Origin: Tetramitus jugosus
Lineage: Eukaryota > Heterolobosea > Eutetramitea > Acrasida > Vahlkampfiidae
Direction: 5' to 3'
Assembly (NCBI GenBank): GCA_937625935.1
Contig: OW569386.1
Span: 62,001-126,000, forward strand
Length of the DNA: 64,000 nucleotides
The notes under the pieces were generated by a model that was given only the letters and a program-made list of their open reading frames with translations, was not told the DNA's origin and ran no database searches. The translations under genes were made by a program, and so were the position numbers. Position 1 is the stretch's first letter. Every line of letters starts with the position of its first letter. Of this stretch, positions 37,461 through 48,461 are shown piece by piece.

Positions 37461-37787
37461 TTCTATTTGTTGTTATTGTTGTTATTGTTTATGGCTTTTT
37501 GGTTTTGGTTGTTGTTGTTGTTTTTTCACAAGGAGCGACGACGAGAGAAAAGGGCGTGTGCCCCGAAACGTGTGTGTTCACTCAAAATTCAACAGCATCC
37601 TCCGACCATGTCGCTGCTGCACATTTTACACACCAACCCCGATCTCCAATAATTTGAACCTTCATCATTACAACAATGAGCGTTAAAGATTTTGTTGAAT
37701 CCTCATTTAATTTACAATGGAGAATTAGGGATCAATGAAGGCTCTGACAAAACTATTGGTCCGATAGTTCTTTCTCTGTCGACTTGT
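37461..37787. other. Intergenic, TCTP promoter
   Basis: 327 bp with a TTG/TTA repeat leader next to the TCTP ATG and T-rich runs at 37490-37525. No other gene supported. Confidence 0.5.
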
Positions 37788-40064
37788 TCATGTCGAGGCA
37801 AGGGATGATGGATTCGATGCAACTGATGTGGGAAGACTAAATTGATTGACAACTGCACTTGATTTTGGTTTTTCAATGGGCTGTTGAGAGGATGGGTGTC
37901 AATACAATGAAAGTTCAAACGAAACAAAAAATGCTCGAGCAACATACCGGTAGATAATGATCGTCGACAGAAGTTTTTTGCTTCTTCTCAACATTATGAC
38001 CGTTTTGATGTTCATTGTAATTATCTGTAGCATTCGGTAGAATGCTCATTGCGTATTGTGTGGGATCTCTGGGTATTGTGGTGTTCGATGCAACAAGAGA
38101 TTCCAATATCCATTCGTGCCTTAGGGCATCCTCAGGCGTAAATCTGTCACTTGGATCCCATTTCAAACATCCCTCCAGGAAGTTCACAAAGTGTTGATCA
38201 CGACACCTGAGAATACTGGCCAAGTCCTTAGAGCCAGGTTTCCTCTTCTTTTGAGATCTTCGGCAGACCACTAGCCGAGGGTTTCCATACGAATCAAAAA
38301 AGTGTTTCTTTCTCGTACTCATCTCAATGACTCTCCTCGGTGGTACATCAAATATCTCCATAATATAATTCATTTGGTCCACCTCATTCTCTCCTGGGAA
38401 TATAGGATAACCCATGTACAATTCAGCCAAAATACAACCAAAGCTCCACATATCTATACCTCTTCCATACGGTATACCCAATATCACTTCAGGAGATCGG
38501 TAGAATCGACTCTGGATGTACGTAAACATCCGATTCTCGACAAAGCAAGAGCTACCAAAATCAATCATTTTGATGGCAGACTTATTCGGAGATTTCAATA
38601 GAATATTCTCAGGTTTTAAGTCGCAGTGAATGATCTGTTCGTGGTATAAGTACTTTAAAGAGTTCAATATCTGAACAGCAAACCGTCGTATTAATCCTAA
38701 GCTTAAACCTTGAAAGTTGTTGTTCTTGATAAATTCGTACAGATTGATACTAAGGAGTTCAAATGTGATACACAAATGACCTCTGAAATAGAAGGAGTTG
38801 TACATTTCGATAATGTGGTGATGTTTTTCTGGATCCTAAATATGAAAAGAATGTGAGTGAGAATGCAATGATAAACAAGAGAATTGATTGTTGCATTAAA
38901 CATACATGATCACGCAGATGTTTTAGTATGTCCACCTCTACGAGCGCTTGGTGATGGAATCGCTCCTTGTTTCTGATCATTTTCAGGGCAATATATTTGT
39001 TGGTCTTGACATCTAAACATTTGCAAACTTGACCAAATGACCCTTTTCCTAAGAGAGAGATAACTTCATATCGATAGGCGACATGATCATTCAGTATGAT
39101 TTGATAGTCTCCACGTTGATCATCATATCCATGATTGCACTTACTTCCACTCACTGAGCCCTTAATTTTGTTCTTTGTGTTTCCTATACAATAAATTCTT
39201 GGATAGTCAAATATTTCGCTCTGCTCATAGTCGGTGAGTTGAGGCGAATAATTCTTAATTGCCATAGCTGGAGTGATAGTATCAGGAAATCTCCATTGTT
39301 TTGCCTCAATGTTGTCACTCTGTGTCATTGGTGGGGTTTTTCGCATCGTCCTTTGGGAGACTCTGGCTGTGAGAGGCTGTTTCACTTGAGATGAAACCTT
39401 ATTGATGGATGAAGGACCTCGCGCAGATTGAATCGTGTCAGGCACACCCGAACCAAATCCTGTAAACTCGTTAACTGTAGCATGAAACTTCTCTCTGAAT
39501 GGATGTGTTAGCAACATGAATCTATTAGGGGAAGAAATCAAATAGGAGCACTTACAATTTCAATTTTTCCATATTGTATCTTCTGGGAGCAACGTTCGAT
39601 GCGTTTAGTATATTTGATGAACTTCCATTGTTCGAGAGCGATGGTTTTCGAGGAGAAGAGGATACTGAAGATTTTTGAGAGGACGGAGGCTTAGGGATGA
39701 AGAAACCCTGTGGATTCACCATTGATACCGAGGTTGTATTGTTCAAAATGGTTGTACTGGCCATGTAGTTGACCCCTCCTCCGTCTCTACTGTTCGGTAC
39801 CCTCGGTTGTTTGATCACAGTCTTGATACTATTGGTGTTATTGTTAACATTCATGTTGTTATTATTATTGGTGTTGCCAAGTGATTGATAGTTTAAATTG
39901 GAGGAAGAAGTCGTGGAAGACACAGCTAATAATTTAGAGTTCGATTGCATTGGATACCGTCTGGAATAGGTTGATATAGCTGGTTTACTGCCTCCATTGT
40001 AGTTCATTAATGCTTCGGATGATGGTGGTTTGGATGATGGATTGTGGTAGATGACAGAGGACAT
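37788..40064 (-). CDS. DYRK-family dual-specificity protein kinase
   Basis: Four exons: 39556-40064, 38906-39494 (or to 39521), 37948-38835 and 37788-37880, with introns of 61 (or 34), 70 and 67 nt. All junctions keep frame, giving 692 (or 701) residues. The N-terminal ~280 residues are Ser/Asn-rich. The kinase domain has the Gly loop LLGKGSFGQVCKCLD, the lysine in IALKMIRNK, catalytic HCDLKPENIL, DFGSSCF (the SSC is typical of DYRK) and activation loop YIQSRFYRSPEVILG with the YxY-type tyrosine. DYRKs autophosphorylate that tyrosine during folding and then phosphorylate Ser/Thr in growth and cell-cycle control. CMGC features such as GRGIDMWSFGCI follow. Confidence 0.92.
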
Positions 40065-40423
40065 TCTTAGAACCAACCTAGTTGAAATAGTGGTACAAGA
40101 GAGAAGGTATTCGCCGAACAATAAGTGGAGGCTAGCTAGAGTCAGTCAGATGGGACTGAGAATCAGGAGTTTTGCAGAGAGAAGAGTTGGTTTTGATCCA
40201 AATCGCTCAAAGTGGCGTTGCTGAAAAAACCGTAAAATAGCATCTTTGACAATCAGATAACGGTTAAGTCGGCGCAATATTCCGATTGAACATGAGACAA
40301 CACTCGTTTGATAGCTCTTGCGCACATAACAACAATCGAGGAGACGTAAAGTTGGTTGTTCAAAGTTTATGATTTTGTGCGTCTAGCTCATGTTGAGATA
40401 GTAAGGTATGCCGCCCCAATCAT
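40065..40423. other. Intergenic, DYRK promoter
   Basis: 359 bp between two minus-strand genes. No ATG-started frame looks coding. A short TTGTGCG-type repeat occurs near 40318-40383. Confidence 0.4.
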
Positions 40424-42418
40424 CTATTCTTGCTTCTTCTTATTATCTTGTTGTGGTTGAGTAACTGTGGAAGGAGTGGATGCCTTGAGAATGTTTTGCA
40501 CCAAGCGAACAGCGTGACCCACCTTTGCAAACAAGTTGCTTCCGTACAGCAAATCAACAGCTTCGCACACAATCAAATGAGAGAAACCTCTGGTTGGGTA
40601 TCTCATGAATACGGGGACAGTGGATTGAATAGGGAATCGATCAGTGATGAATGCCTTTTGATTAGAGAAGGCACGCAATCCCTCTCTACCACCAAACTTT
40701 CCAAAACCAGACACCTTTGTTCCACCGAATGGCAATGATTGAATCAAGTAGAACACACCATAGTCATTAACCATGGTGACACCAGCCACCAATTGATTGG
40801 CAATCTTGTGAGCACGCTTGTAGTCTCTGCAAAAGACGTAGCTACCCAATCCAAACACTGTTCCATTGGCCTGCTCCACCACTTGTTCATCTGTGCTCCA
40901 CTCGATAATGAGCATGACTGGTCCAAATGCCTCCTCCTGAACAATTCTCATGTCTTGTGACACGTGAGAAAGAATGGTTGGTTGCATGAATTGACCATTG
41001 GGCAACGATGCATTTCTGTAGCCACCAAACTCCAATCGTGCACCAGCTTCCACTGCTTCACTCACCATCTTTTCAATACGCTCCACTTCACCTCTCATGG
41101 TCATGGCTCCCATCTCAAACACTTCGTCATCAGCAAAGCACTTGTCCAATTTTTGTGCATCACAATTCGTTGCACCCATTCTCAACTGGGATGCCTTTTG
41201 TTTGACACCTCTCGTGAACTGGTCAATCACTTTTTCGTGCACGTAGAATCTCTCTGCTGCCACACAATTCTGACCACAATTAATAAAAATGGATCTCACT
41301 GCATAGTCAATCGCATTGTCAATATCAGTGTCCTCGGTCACAATAAACGCATCTTTTCCTCCGAGTTCCAACGTGACTGGAACGAGATTGTCCGATGCTG
41401 CACTCATGACACGCTTACCAGTGGATGGACTACCAATGAAAAAGATGTGATCGACTCCGGGACTGCGAATCAAACTACTGCCCGCATCACCATACCCAAC
41501 AATGAAACTGACCAGATCGGGAGAGTAGCCCGCTTCCATCAACGCACCATGAATCACACCTTCAAAGCAATGGACCAGACTGTGAGTGGTCCATTCAGAG
41601 ACTTTGCACACGACTGCATTACCAGAGAAGAGAGCAGTGACGAGTGAACCAATAATGTTGTGGAATGGATAGTTCCATGGCACAATCATGGCAATGACAC
41701 CCAGTGGATGATACTGTACCTCTGCCTTCTTCATAATCATGGCCAGTGGCACTGGACGACTCTCCGCCTTCAAATCACTCTCACCATGATTGATCATGTA
41801 ACGAATTTTTTCACAAGAGAGCATCACTTCACCCAGGTGGGCCTCAAACAGTGTTTTACCAGAGTCGATGCAACTGGCTCTGGCAATCTCGTGCTTTTGT
41901 TCTAGAATGTGTCGCATCAGAATTTTCATGACGCGTCTGCGCTCTGCAAAATTCGTGTGCTTCCACGTGTTGATTTGTACTTGACGAGAGAATTGAACAC
42001 GGAGTTGAACATCGGATTCATCCATGGCTGCAATGTCTTCACACAGTGATTCACCTGTGGCTGGATTGTGGCATGGTATGGTTTTTGTATCCTTGTTGTT
42101 TTGTTTCTTTTCACGTGAAAAGTCAATCAATGTTGGAATGTTCTATTTTTGATGATGATGATGATGGTTGTTATGATGGTTGTTGTATGGTGGTTGTTGT
42201 TATATGATGAATGATTTTGGATAAGAGTGTTTGTTGTTGTTGTATCATCACAAAAAATAAAAACATACTCTTTTGCCAGTGAATCGAGGCAGAGGTGTTG
42301 GATTCTCCATTCGGAACAAGATCCATTTGATGAGCCTGTACAAGGCATAACCAATCAATAAATACTTGGCAAGTGATAGATTGAAAGAAATGTGATCCCA
42401 AACTGGTGGTGCACTCAT
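40424..42418 (-). CDS. Membrane-anchored aldehyde dehydrogenase
   Basis: Exons 42269-42418 and 40424-42142 join over a 126-nt intron that holds GAT/TTG repeats, giving 622 residues. Exon 1 encodes exactly 50 residues with a hydrophobic segment (YLLIGYALYRLIKWILF), probably a membrane anchor. Exon 2 is a full ALDH: VPWNYPFHN (207 is the Asn of the oxyanion hole), GSPSTGKR, catalytic-site ELGGKD (E309) and GQNCVA with nucleophile C343, then EAFGPV. It oxidises aldehydes with NAD(P)+. The architecture resembles yeast Msc7 and fatty-aldehyde dehydrogenases, but with an N-terminal anchor. A hydrophilic Gln/Lys tail closes it. Confidence 0.93.
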
Positions 42419-42550
42419 CGTTTTTTTTTGGTTGTTGTTTGGGGTTGTTGATTGTGTGTGGAAAAAAGGATGTCAATCTTTTTCGGGGAATCGGGAGCGC
42501 ACAATCCTTATTCTCCTCATTGAACAAATGTTGGATCACAGAACTCACCA

Positions 42551-42949
42551 ATGCGAACCACCAGAGAAAACAGAGAAACAATGCTAAAGGGATCACTTTG
42601 CCGAGCTGGCAAGAATAAGGGGAATACTCCATTCGTGCCCAAAACGAGCGAAATGGAGAACAGCCACAAGAGAAAACGGCTCAGAAAAAAGTTCAACATG
42701 GAAATGAAGAGTCATTGCAGTGGAGAGATTCATGATGTGAATCAGTTGTCATCCAGTAGAGAAAGATCAAGTCTAACAGACAAGGATGTGGAGAGACAGT
42801 TGTTTATCAGAGAGAAGCGGTTGTGGTATGAATCGAAACAATGTGAGTATAGGAAACCTCTACCATCGAATACCAAGAAGCCTCACAAGAAGGAAAGAGA
42901 GACAGTTGACGAGTTTTATTATCATGCAATGTTTGGTGGTTTAAAATGA
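42551..42949 (+). CDS. Small basic hypothetical protein
   Basis: 132 residues from ATG 42551; other in-frame Mets at residues 11 and 35 are possible starts. It is strongly basic and helical (KRKRLRKKF, then VERQLFIREKRLWYESKQCEYRKP), with a C-terminal ETVDEFYYHAMFGGLK. There is no signal or membrane helix. It is transcribed divergently from the aldehyde dehydrogenase across 132 bp. Composition suggests a nuclear or ribosome-associated protein; the family is not recognised. Confidence 0.55.
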   Translation: MRTTRENRETMLKGSLCRAGKNKGNTPFVPKTSEMENSHKRKRLRKKFNMEMKSHCSGEIHDVNQLSSSRERSSLTDKDVERQLFIREKRLWYESKQCEYRKPLPSNTKKPHKKERETVDEFYYHAMFGGLK

Positions 42950-43134
42950 GTTATTCAAACTGATACCACATTGCTGGCTTTCAGGTTCTGCTCAGATATT
43001 GGTGCTGTGAATTGATTTGGTTGTTCATGAAAGGAAAGATTTGACAAGGTGTGAAATAAACAATAATTTTACCTAAGTAATTTTATCTGAAGACTTTGTA
43101 AAACTTGTCGCAAAATCCTTTTGCAAAAGGACAT

Positions 43135-43207
43135 CGCCCACCGAGGGGCTCGAACCCTCGACCACAAGGTTAAGAGCCTTGCGCTCTACCGACTGAGCTA
43201 GACGGGC
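43135..43207 (-). tRNA. trnK-CUU: tRNA-Lys (CTT)
   Basis: 73 nt on the minus strand. Acceptor GCCCGTC pairs with GGTGGGC and the discriminator is G. The D arm has AGCTCAGTCGGTAGAGC. The anticodon stem is CAAGG/CCTTG with loop CTCTTAA, so the anticodon is CTT for Lys codon AAG. The T arm is GAGGG-TTCGAAC-CCCTC, which also supplies the pol III B box (GGTTCGAAC). No intron. CCA is not encoded. Confidence 0.95.
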
Positions 43208-43284
43208 TTGGATACAATAGAAATCCGGATAAATACCCCGAACTCGAAATATAACGAACAGAGCAGTTAAGTGTCGAAGTTGTA

Positions 43285-43503
43285 ATGACAGTACGAGACG
43301 AGTTAGTGGAGTTAGGGTGGACAAAGTTTCATGTCATAGCTATTGATGGAAGGAAAATTGTCGAAGACCGTTGGCTAATGCAAACGAAAGAGCGCAACTG
43401 CAATGGTTGTATTAAAAAAAACTTTTCTGTCTTCTTGCTCATTGGAAGTCAACATTTTTGTTCGACCGAGTTCTTGCGTCAGACGAGCTGCTTTATTCGT
43501 TGA
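43285..43503 (+). CDS. Small hypothetical protein (candidate)
   Basis: 72 residues from ATG 43285 to TGA 43503, overlapping the 3' end of the opposite gene by 11 bp. The first half looks coding (MTVRDELVELGWTKFHVIAI, then DGRKIVEDRWLM). The second half, with Cys and Phe clusters after an A8 run, looks less so and might be read from a short undetected intron or a shifted frame. No family known. Confidence 0.4.
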   Translation: MTVRDELVELGWTKFHVIAIDGRKIVEDRWLMQTKERNCNGCIKKNFSVFLLIGSQHFCSTEFLRQTSCFIR

Positions 43504-45754
43504 GATCCACATCTATATCCTCACATACGTTGGATTCATTATCTGCAATACAACGAGAGAAAAAATTTGTTTGTGTCGTGTCGCCTGCGCCAATGAACAC
43601 GAACCGCCTGCAAGATTGATAGCGCTGATAAATGTAGCACAGTTGAGCTTCCAACATGTTATCACAATCGACTACAAACACGTATTGATTGGATCTGGAA
43701 ATGATATCAGGCAGTGGTTGAGACAAGTTGCACACGACAATGAATTGGTTTTCTGACAGTTTCAATTGACCACTCGAAGGGCAGTCATAGTACACAATGT
43801 GCTTATCCGTACCAATTGCCCTCTTCAATTTTTCATCGATAGGACACACAATTGGCAGACAAATCATAATGACACCTCTTACTCGACGCACTCTCTCCAT
43901 CACAGCATCAATGTAAGTGTTGAGCTTTGTGTGACCATGGACGACCAGGTTTCCGTTATCCATGCGCAGAATCTTCTCCACCACGGTCTCTGCCTTTTGT
44001 TTGTACTCTAGAGTGAACCGTGGACGAGGTGGCTGAAGATTGCCCTGCTTAATATCACTATACAGCTTAATGAGTTGAAAGAAGTCGATTTGACACCTTT
44101 GAATCTTAACATTGTCCAAGAGCTGAAATTGGCTAGACAGTGACACTCGTATATCAACTGACACATCACTCTCTGTATCGTTCTCAAAAATGTCATAGAC
44201 ACCGAGACATTGTTCGTTGGCACTGTTGGACACATGAAAGAGATCATAGCACTTGATGTGAGAAAATGTAGCACCTCCAGTGGCTTTCACTGTCAATACA
44301 CGATATGTGGTTGTTGCATCGACGGGCCCTATTGCCTTCTTTATATTGACAATTTCTCCCTGAATTTCCTCTCTGCGAGTGGCCGAATAGATTAGAGTTT
44401 GTAATTTTCGCAACAACTCATTGTTGGTCACTCGATTCCAAAGTGAAGAATCAGTAGCAAATGACACGTTTGCTTCACTTGATGGTGTCAATGATGAGGA
44501 ATCAGAAGAAGCAGAGCAAGTTGCGAGAACATGATCAATTAACTCTAGCCACACGAGCATCATGCCTGAATCGATACCATGATTCTTCATCTTGGAAGAA
44601 GAACTGCGAGTCGCTGTGGTGGTGCTTCTTGTTGCTGCTGCTGCTTTTTTTGCTTTTGGGAGAGTGCTTGTCAATCGAACTACGGTTTTAGCTCGGTTCT
44701 TGCTGTCCATTGGTGCATCATCATCATCATCGTTCAACACATTCTTGGCCCTTGAATGAAAGGTTGATGGTACTGCTCTTGTGTTATCTCTTCTTGTCGC
44801 AGTAGTACTAGTAGCACTAGTAGCACTAGTAGCAGTTGTTGTAGTTGTTTCTAATAATAAAGCGGATTGAGAGGGTGATGTAGATGCCTTGTTAATCATG
44901 TGTTTCGGAACACCTGAATGATTCATCTCTGCATTCTTCCGATTCACAATTTTTGTCATTGATGATGATGACGATGACGATGATGAAGAAGCAGAAGCAG
45001 AAGATGATGTGCGTTGTCGTTTCTTCTCAGGCTGTCGTTGTTGCTGTGTTGCAGATGATGATCGACTCTTCTCTCTTTTCATTGCATTCGATTGTACTCT
45101 TGCACCTGCTTTAGAAGAAGATGATACATGAGCACGAGAGTTCACAATCATTACTGCTCTCTTTTCTCTCATGAGTTTCTCCTTGAGTTTCTTGTCTGTT
45201 CTCGTTGGTGAATCAGGCATTAACAGTGCTTCTTCTTCTTCATCACCACTGTTGTTGTTGTGACCAAACTCTGCTTCATTGTCATCATCATCTTCATCTT
45301 CATCATCACCATACTCATCATCACTATCACCATCATAGGTATGATCACCTTGACAACGTCTCCTCACCACTCCTACTTTATCATCCTTTAAATTTGCGAC
45401 TTCTTCTTCATCTTCATCATCATCATCACTACCACCACCATACTCTTCATTTTCATCATGATCTTCTTCATGATCAGAAGGTTGATAATCATAGTCTTCC
45501 AGTAATGTGCTTGATTTTCGTTTATTTGTACTTGTTGTTGTTGTCGCGTTGATTATTGCACTGCGATTGATGAATTGTGGAATCACATCAGATGATTTGA
45601 TGATGATGATTTGGTTCGCATTCTTCTCCTTCTTCGTATCATGATTGTTGTTGTTGTCGGGAGGAGGAGGCGGAGGCGGAGGAGGAGTGAATGCGTAGAG
45701 TTTGCTCATCTTTTCATTGGCCGCATTTTTGCATCCTCTTGTTGCTCTCTTCAT
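43493..45754 (-). CDS. Large acidic/low-complexity protein with unknown C-terminal domain
   Basis: 753 residues from ATG 45754 (a second Met at residue 16). The N-terminal ~430 residues hold a poly-Pro run, acidic Asp/Glu tracts (encoded at 45230-45500), Ser runs and basic patches such as KREKSRSSS, typical of nuclear proteins. The C-terminal ~320 residues have normal complexity and probably fold: LLRKLQTLIYSATRREEI, then a strand-rich section, LVVHGHTKLNTYIDAVMERV, YVFVVDCDNML and CRRFVFIGAGDTTQTNFF. The last part has the feel of a helicase or NTPase tail, but I see no Walker motif and do not assign a function. The leader is T/G-rich (CAA on the sense strand). Confidence 0.8.
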   Translation of the reverse strand: MKRATRGCKNAANEKMSKLYAFTPPPPPPPPPDNNNNHDTKKEKNANQIIIIKSSDVIPQFINRSAIINATTTTSTNKRKSSTLLEDYDYQPSDHEEDHDENEEYGGGSDDDDEDEEEVANLKDDKVGVVRRRCQGDHTYDGDSDDEYGDDEDEDDDDNEAEFGHNNNSGDEEEEALLMPDSPTRTDKKLKEKLMREKRAVMIVNSRAHVSSSSKAGARVQSNAMKREKSRSSSATQQQRQPEKKRQRTSSSASASSSSSSSSSSMTKIVNRKNAEMNHSGVPKHMINKASTSPSQSALLLETTTTTATSATSATSTTATRRDNTRAVPSTFHSRAKNVLNDDDDDAPMDSKNRAKTVVRLTSTLPKAKKAAAATRSTTTATRSSSSKMKNHGIDSGMMLVWLELIDHVLATCSASSDSSSLTPSSEANVSFATDSSLWNRVTNNELLRKLQTLIYSATRREEIQGEIVNIKKAIGPVDATTTYRVLTVKATGGATFSHIKCYDLFHVSNSANEQCLGVYDIFENDTESDVSVDIRVSLSSQFQLLDNVKIQRCQIDFFQLIKLYSDIKQGNLQPPRPRFTLEYKQKAETVVEKILRMDNGNLVVHGHTKLNTYIDAVMERVRRVRGVIMICLPIVCPIDEKLKRAIGTDKHIVYYDCPSSGQLKLSENQFIVVCNLSQPLPDIISRSNQYVFVVDCDNMLEAQLCYIYQRYQSCRRFVFIGAGDTTQTNFFSRCIADNESNVCEDIDVDLNE

Positions 45755-45886
45755 TTGGAAGCTTGGTTGTTGTTGCAGTGTTCTTCAATTGTTGTTTTGG
45801 GGGATTGGTTTTTTGTTTGGGTGGATGGATGAGGGACAATAATTTCGTGCTTTCACCAATGACCAGTTCCTTCAAAAACAAGAAAT

Positions 45887-47913
45887 TTATTCTTCGAGAG
45901 CGAGTGTGAGGTCCAAACTCTGTATCTCCATGTCATCTTTAGCATCTCGTTCCATGACACTAATTTTCCTTCGTCTCGCTGTTGCCAACACCTCTCTGCC
46001 CTCTACAGTGTCCTTATCGGCCACAGTTGGATTAAAGTTGAATCTGGGCATCCCAAAGAGAACACCAATGTAACCTGGTACATTAAATAGTGTCAACAGG
46101 GCGATCACAACCATTAACATGGGGAAGAAATTGACAAAGCCTCCACCCACGATATCAATAATTGTTGGTTTACTCACAAGAGTCGAACCAATTTGTTTCA
46201 GTCCATCCAACTTTAGTGTGCCCATAATTTGGTAGTATGCAACACTGTCCTTGCTCGTCACTCCAACCATTTGAAGGAAATTGTAACATAGAGAAGGACA
46301 GACACGACCAAGAAACACAGCAGTGTACAAGATTGATCCAGCATCCGTGTAATGAGGAATCAATTGGTACAGAGAATAAATCTCAATTCGAAACAGGGCA
46401 AATAGGACAATCAAGAACATTAATCCAATCACAACCAGAGAAACAATCTAGGACATTGTACAGTCAATAAGTCAGTATCACGCACACATACACAAAATAT
46501 AAGGAGCTAATATGTCACTGTCTGCACTCACCTGTAGCAATGGACGAATTTTGACCAACGCATGAATCAAATGATAAAACACTGAAAGATGTAAATCATC
46601 TCTCTTCTTTGGCATTACAAATACAAATAGAGGCGTAAACTCGCAATACAGGAGCACCAATGCAAATGGGATAAACAAGATTGCAATCGAACGCATCACA
46701 ATTTTCCTCAAGTATTTGTACCAATAATATTCTGGAATGTTGAACAGAGAGGCTCTGATCCCTGTTCTTGGTTTTCTAAATGGCGTATTGATCTTTCTAT
46801 TCGCAGAATCCTTGTTTGTTGAATCAAGAACATCTTCAATGAAGAAAGCTCTTTCCTGCAAGTATTCCCAATTGTATTTACTGCGATAATATGCTTGCAT
46901 TGCTTTCTTCACTCGCTTATGTAATTGAGCCAACTTTGATCGCTTCAAAGTATCAATATCATCCTTTGTTAAATTGGACGGCCGTACTCGCATATATTCA
47001 AACTCCTTTTCGCAAGTCTTCAAAATCATATCTACAAATTTTCTCAATGAGTGATCGCTTGGCACTCTTTCGTCGTATGCCTTGACATCACTCAACACTT
47101 CCTTTAATGCGGACTCGTTATCATTCACTGTATCTTCCATCTTCACTGCCTGGAACTCAATAAAGCTCAATGATCTCTTCATATCAGCTTGTTGCCACAT
47201 GTATCGCGGAAAATCAACAATGCCATAGCCCATCAAGCAAATCATAATCAATAAACCGAATGAGGCAGATAAGCTCTGACCGATACCTAACAGCATACTC
47301 ACACTGAGCTCAGTCTTTATCTCTGATTTCTTGTTGGACAAAACAATATACACAATGAGTCCAACAACAGCAACGAGACCAACAGAAACCATAATGGCAA
47401 ACGTAATGATATGTTCGAGTGCAGATGCTAATATTCGCCTCATAAACGTAAATTCACCATTGTACACATAGGTACCTGACAATGGAATGGCAAACCATGC
47501 CAACACTTGAATGCTCCAATAAATAATTCTCCAAATGACCATGAGATATTTGGGTGGACTCTTGGTCACACTTGTCGATGTTTCACGTGTTTCATACAAG
47601 CCCTAATAATTTGAGTAACAATAACAGCAACAATAACAGCAACAACAAGATGAAAACATTCGTAAGAAATCAGTCAAAAAGAAGAGCTGCTCTAAACAAA
47701 CAACCAAAGTAAACATACAGATGATAGATCAATGGTGACCAAAAACACTGAATACAACAGAATAGACAAGTGACAAAAGAGTGCAATGTAAATTCCCCAC
47801 GAGAAACGGCTCTTTCTCGTAAAATATCTCAGAATACTAAAAACACAGAGAGCAGCCAGAAACAGGCATGAAATCAGTGCCAATGAATCATAAATGATTG
47901 TTATATCTTGCAT
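45887..47913 (-). CDS. LMBR1-family (LMBRD2-like) multi-pass membrane protein
   Basis: Three exons (47719-47913, 46532-47602, 45887-46447) join in phase 0 with introns of 116 and 84 nt, giving 608 residues. About nine membrane segments are spread in the LMBR1 pattern: two N-terminal, a group of four around WRIIYWSIQVLAWF and SMLLGIGQSLSASFGLL, then a cytosolic coiled coil (residues about 220-330) and three to four C-terminal helices. The conserved GRVCPSLCYNFL and FPMLMVVIALLTLFN are typical of LMBRD2. Relatives are receptors or regulators at plasma membrane or lysosome (LIMR, LMBD1) and LMBRD2 has been linked to GPCR signalling. Start chosen at the first ATG of an otherwise open upstream frame. 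Confidence 0.88.
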
Positions 47914-48461
47914 TGCAAGTATCAATTCGCGTTCTTTCACTAATGGTTTCAATGATGCCTTTTGTTTCGATGTGTCTTTCAAGAATCAATCAACCAGTGA
48001 CAGAGAAAGAAAACTGTCTGCTCTGTGCAACAACAAGTGGATATGAGTTGAATCTCTGATCAAGATTCGGGTCAAACTCTCTCTTGTTTTTTGTTTGTTT
48101 TTGTTTGCTTTGTGCAATGGAAGCTGTGCCTTCTTGGTGGTCTCTCAAAGAAATCTGTGCCCAGAGAATTCCCAAAGAGAATCCTCGTTATCACCCGCCA
48201 AGCGGAGTTATGAGATATTTCGCTCCATGACCCAGTAAAAAAACGATCTGTAGAGTCGGAGTGATCATCGGGGTAAATCGATCGGACAAACACTTCCCCT
48301 TGTGCGATGATGCAGTAGACGTCGTGTTCTGTCATGAACTGCCCTATCCCCCTGAAGAATCGACGCCTGAGCCTTGTTCCATAAAAACATCTACCTATTT
48401 TCCAATCCAAAACGACAGCACACAGTGGCGACTACATAGCCGCACAAAAAAGACACATACT
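47914..48461. other. Divergent promoter region with a possible 37-codon ORF
   Basis: 548 bp. ATG 48117 opens a 37-residue frame (MEAVPSWWSLKEICAQRIPK, then a Pro-rich end) to TGA 48230, whose composition looks coding but which has no other support. It could be an upstream ORF of the secreted-protein gene or a microprotein. The remainder shows no gene. Confidence 0.35.

Noticed and set aside
37056-37652. 198-codon plus frame over the TCTP gene
   Set aside because: Antisense shadow of TCTP, which is unmistakable on the other strand.
43073-43324. 83-codon minus frame
   Set aside because: It reads through tRNA-Lys; the peptide is a translated tRNA.
44820-45500. GAT/CAT/TTG triplet tracts as microsatellite loci
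   Set aside because: They lie inside reading frames and are read as Ser, Asp or Glu runs; no separate repeat locus is needed.
43493-45754. Calling the acidic protein a DNA polymerase alpha B subunit or helicase
   Set aside because: No phosphoesterase or Walker/DEAD motifs are visible; the similarity was an impression from size and acidic N-terminus.
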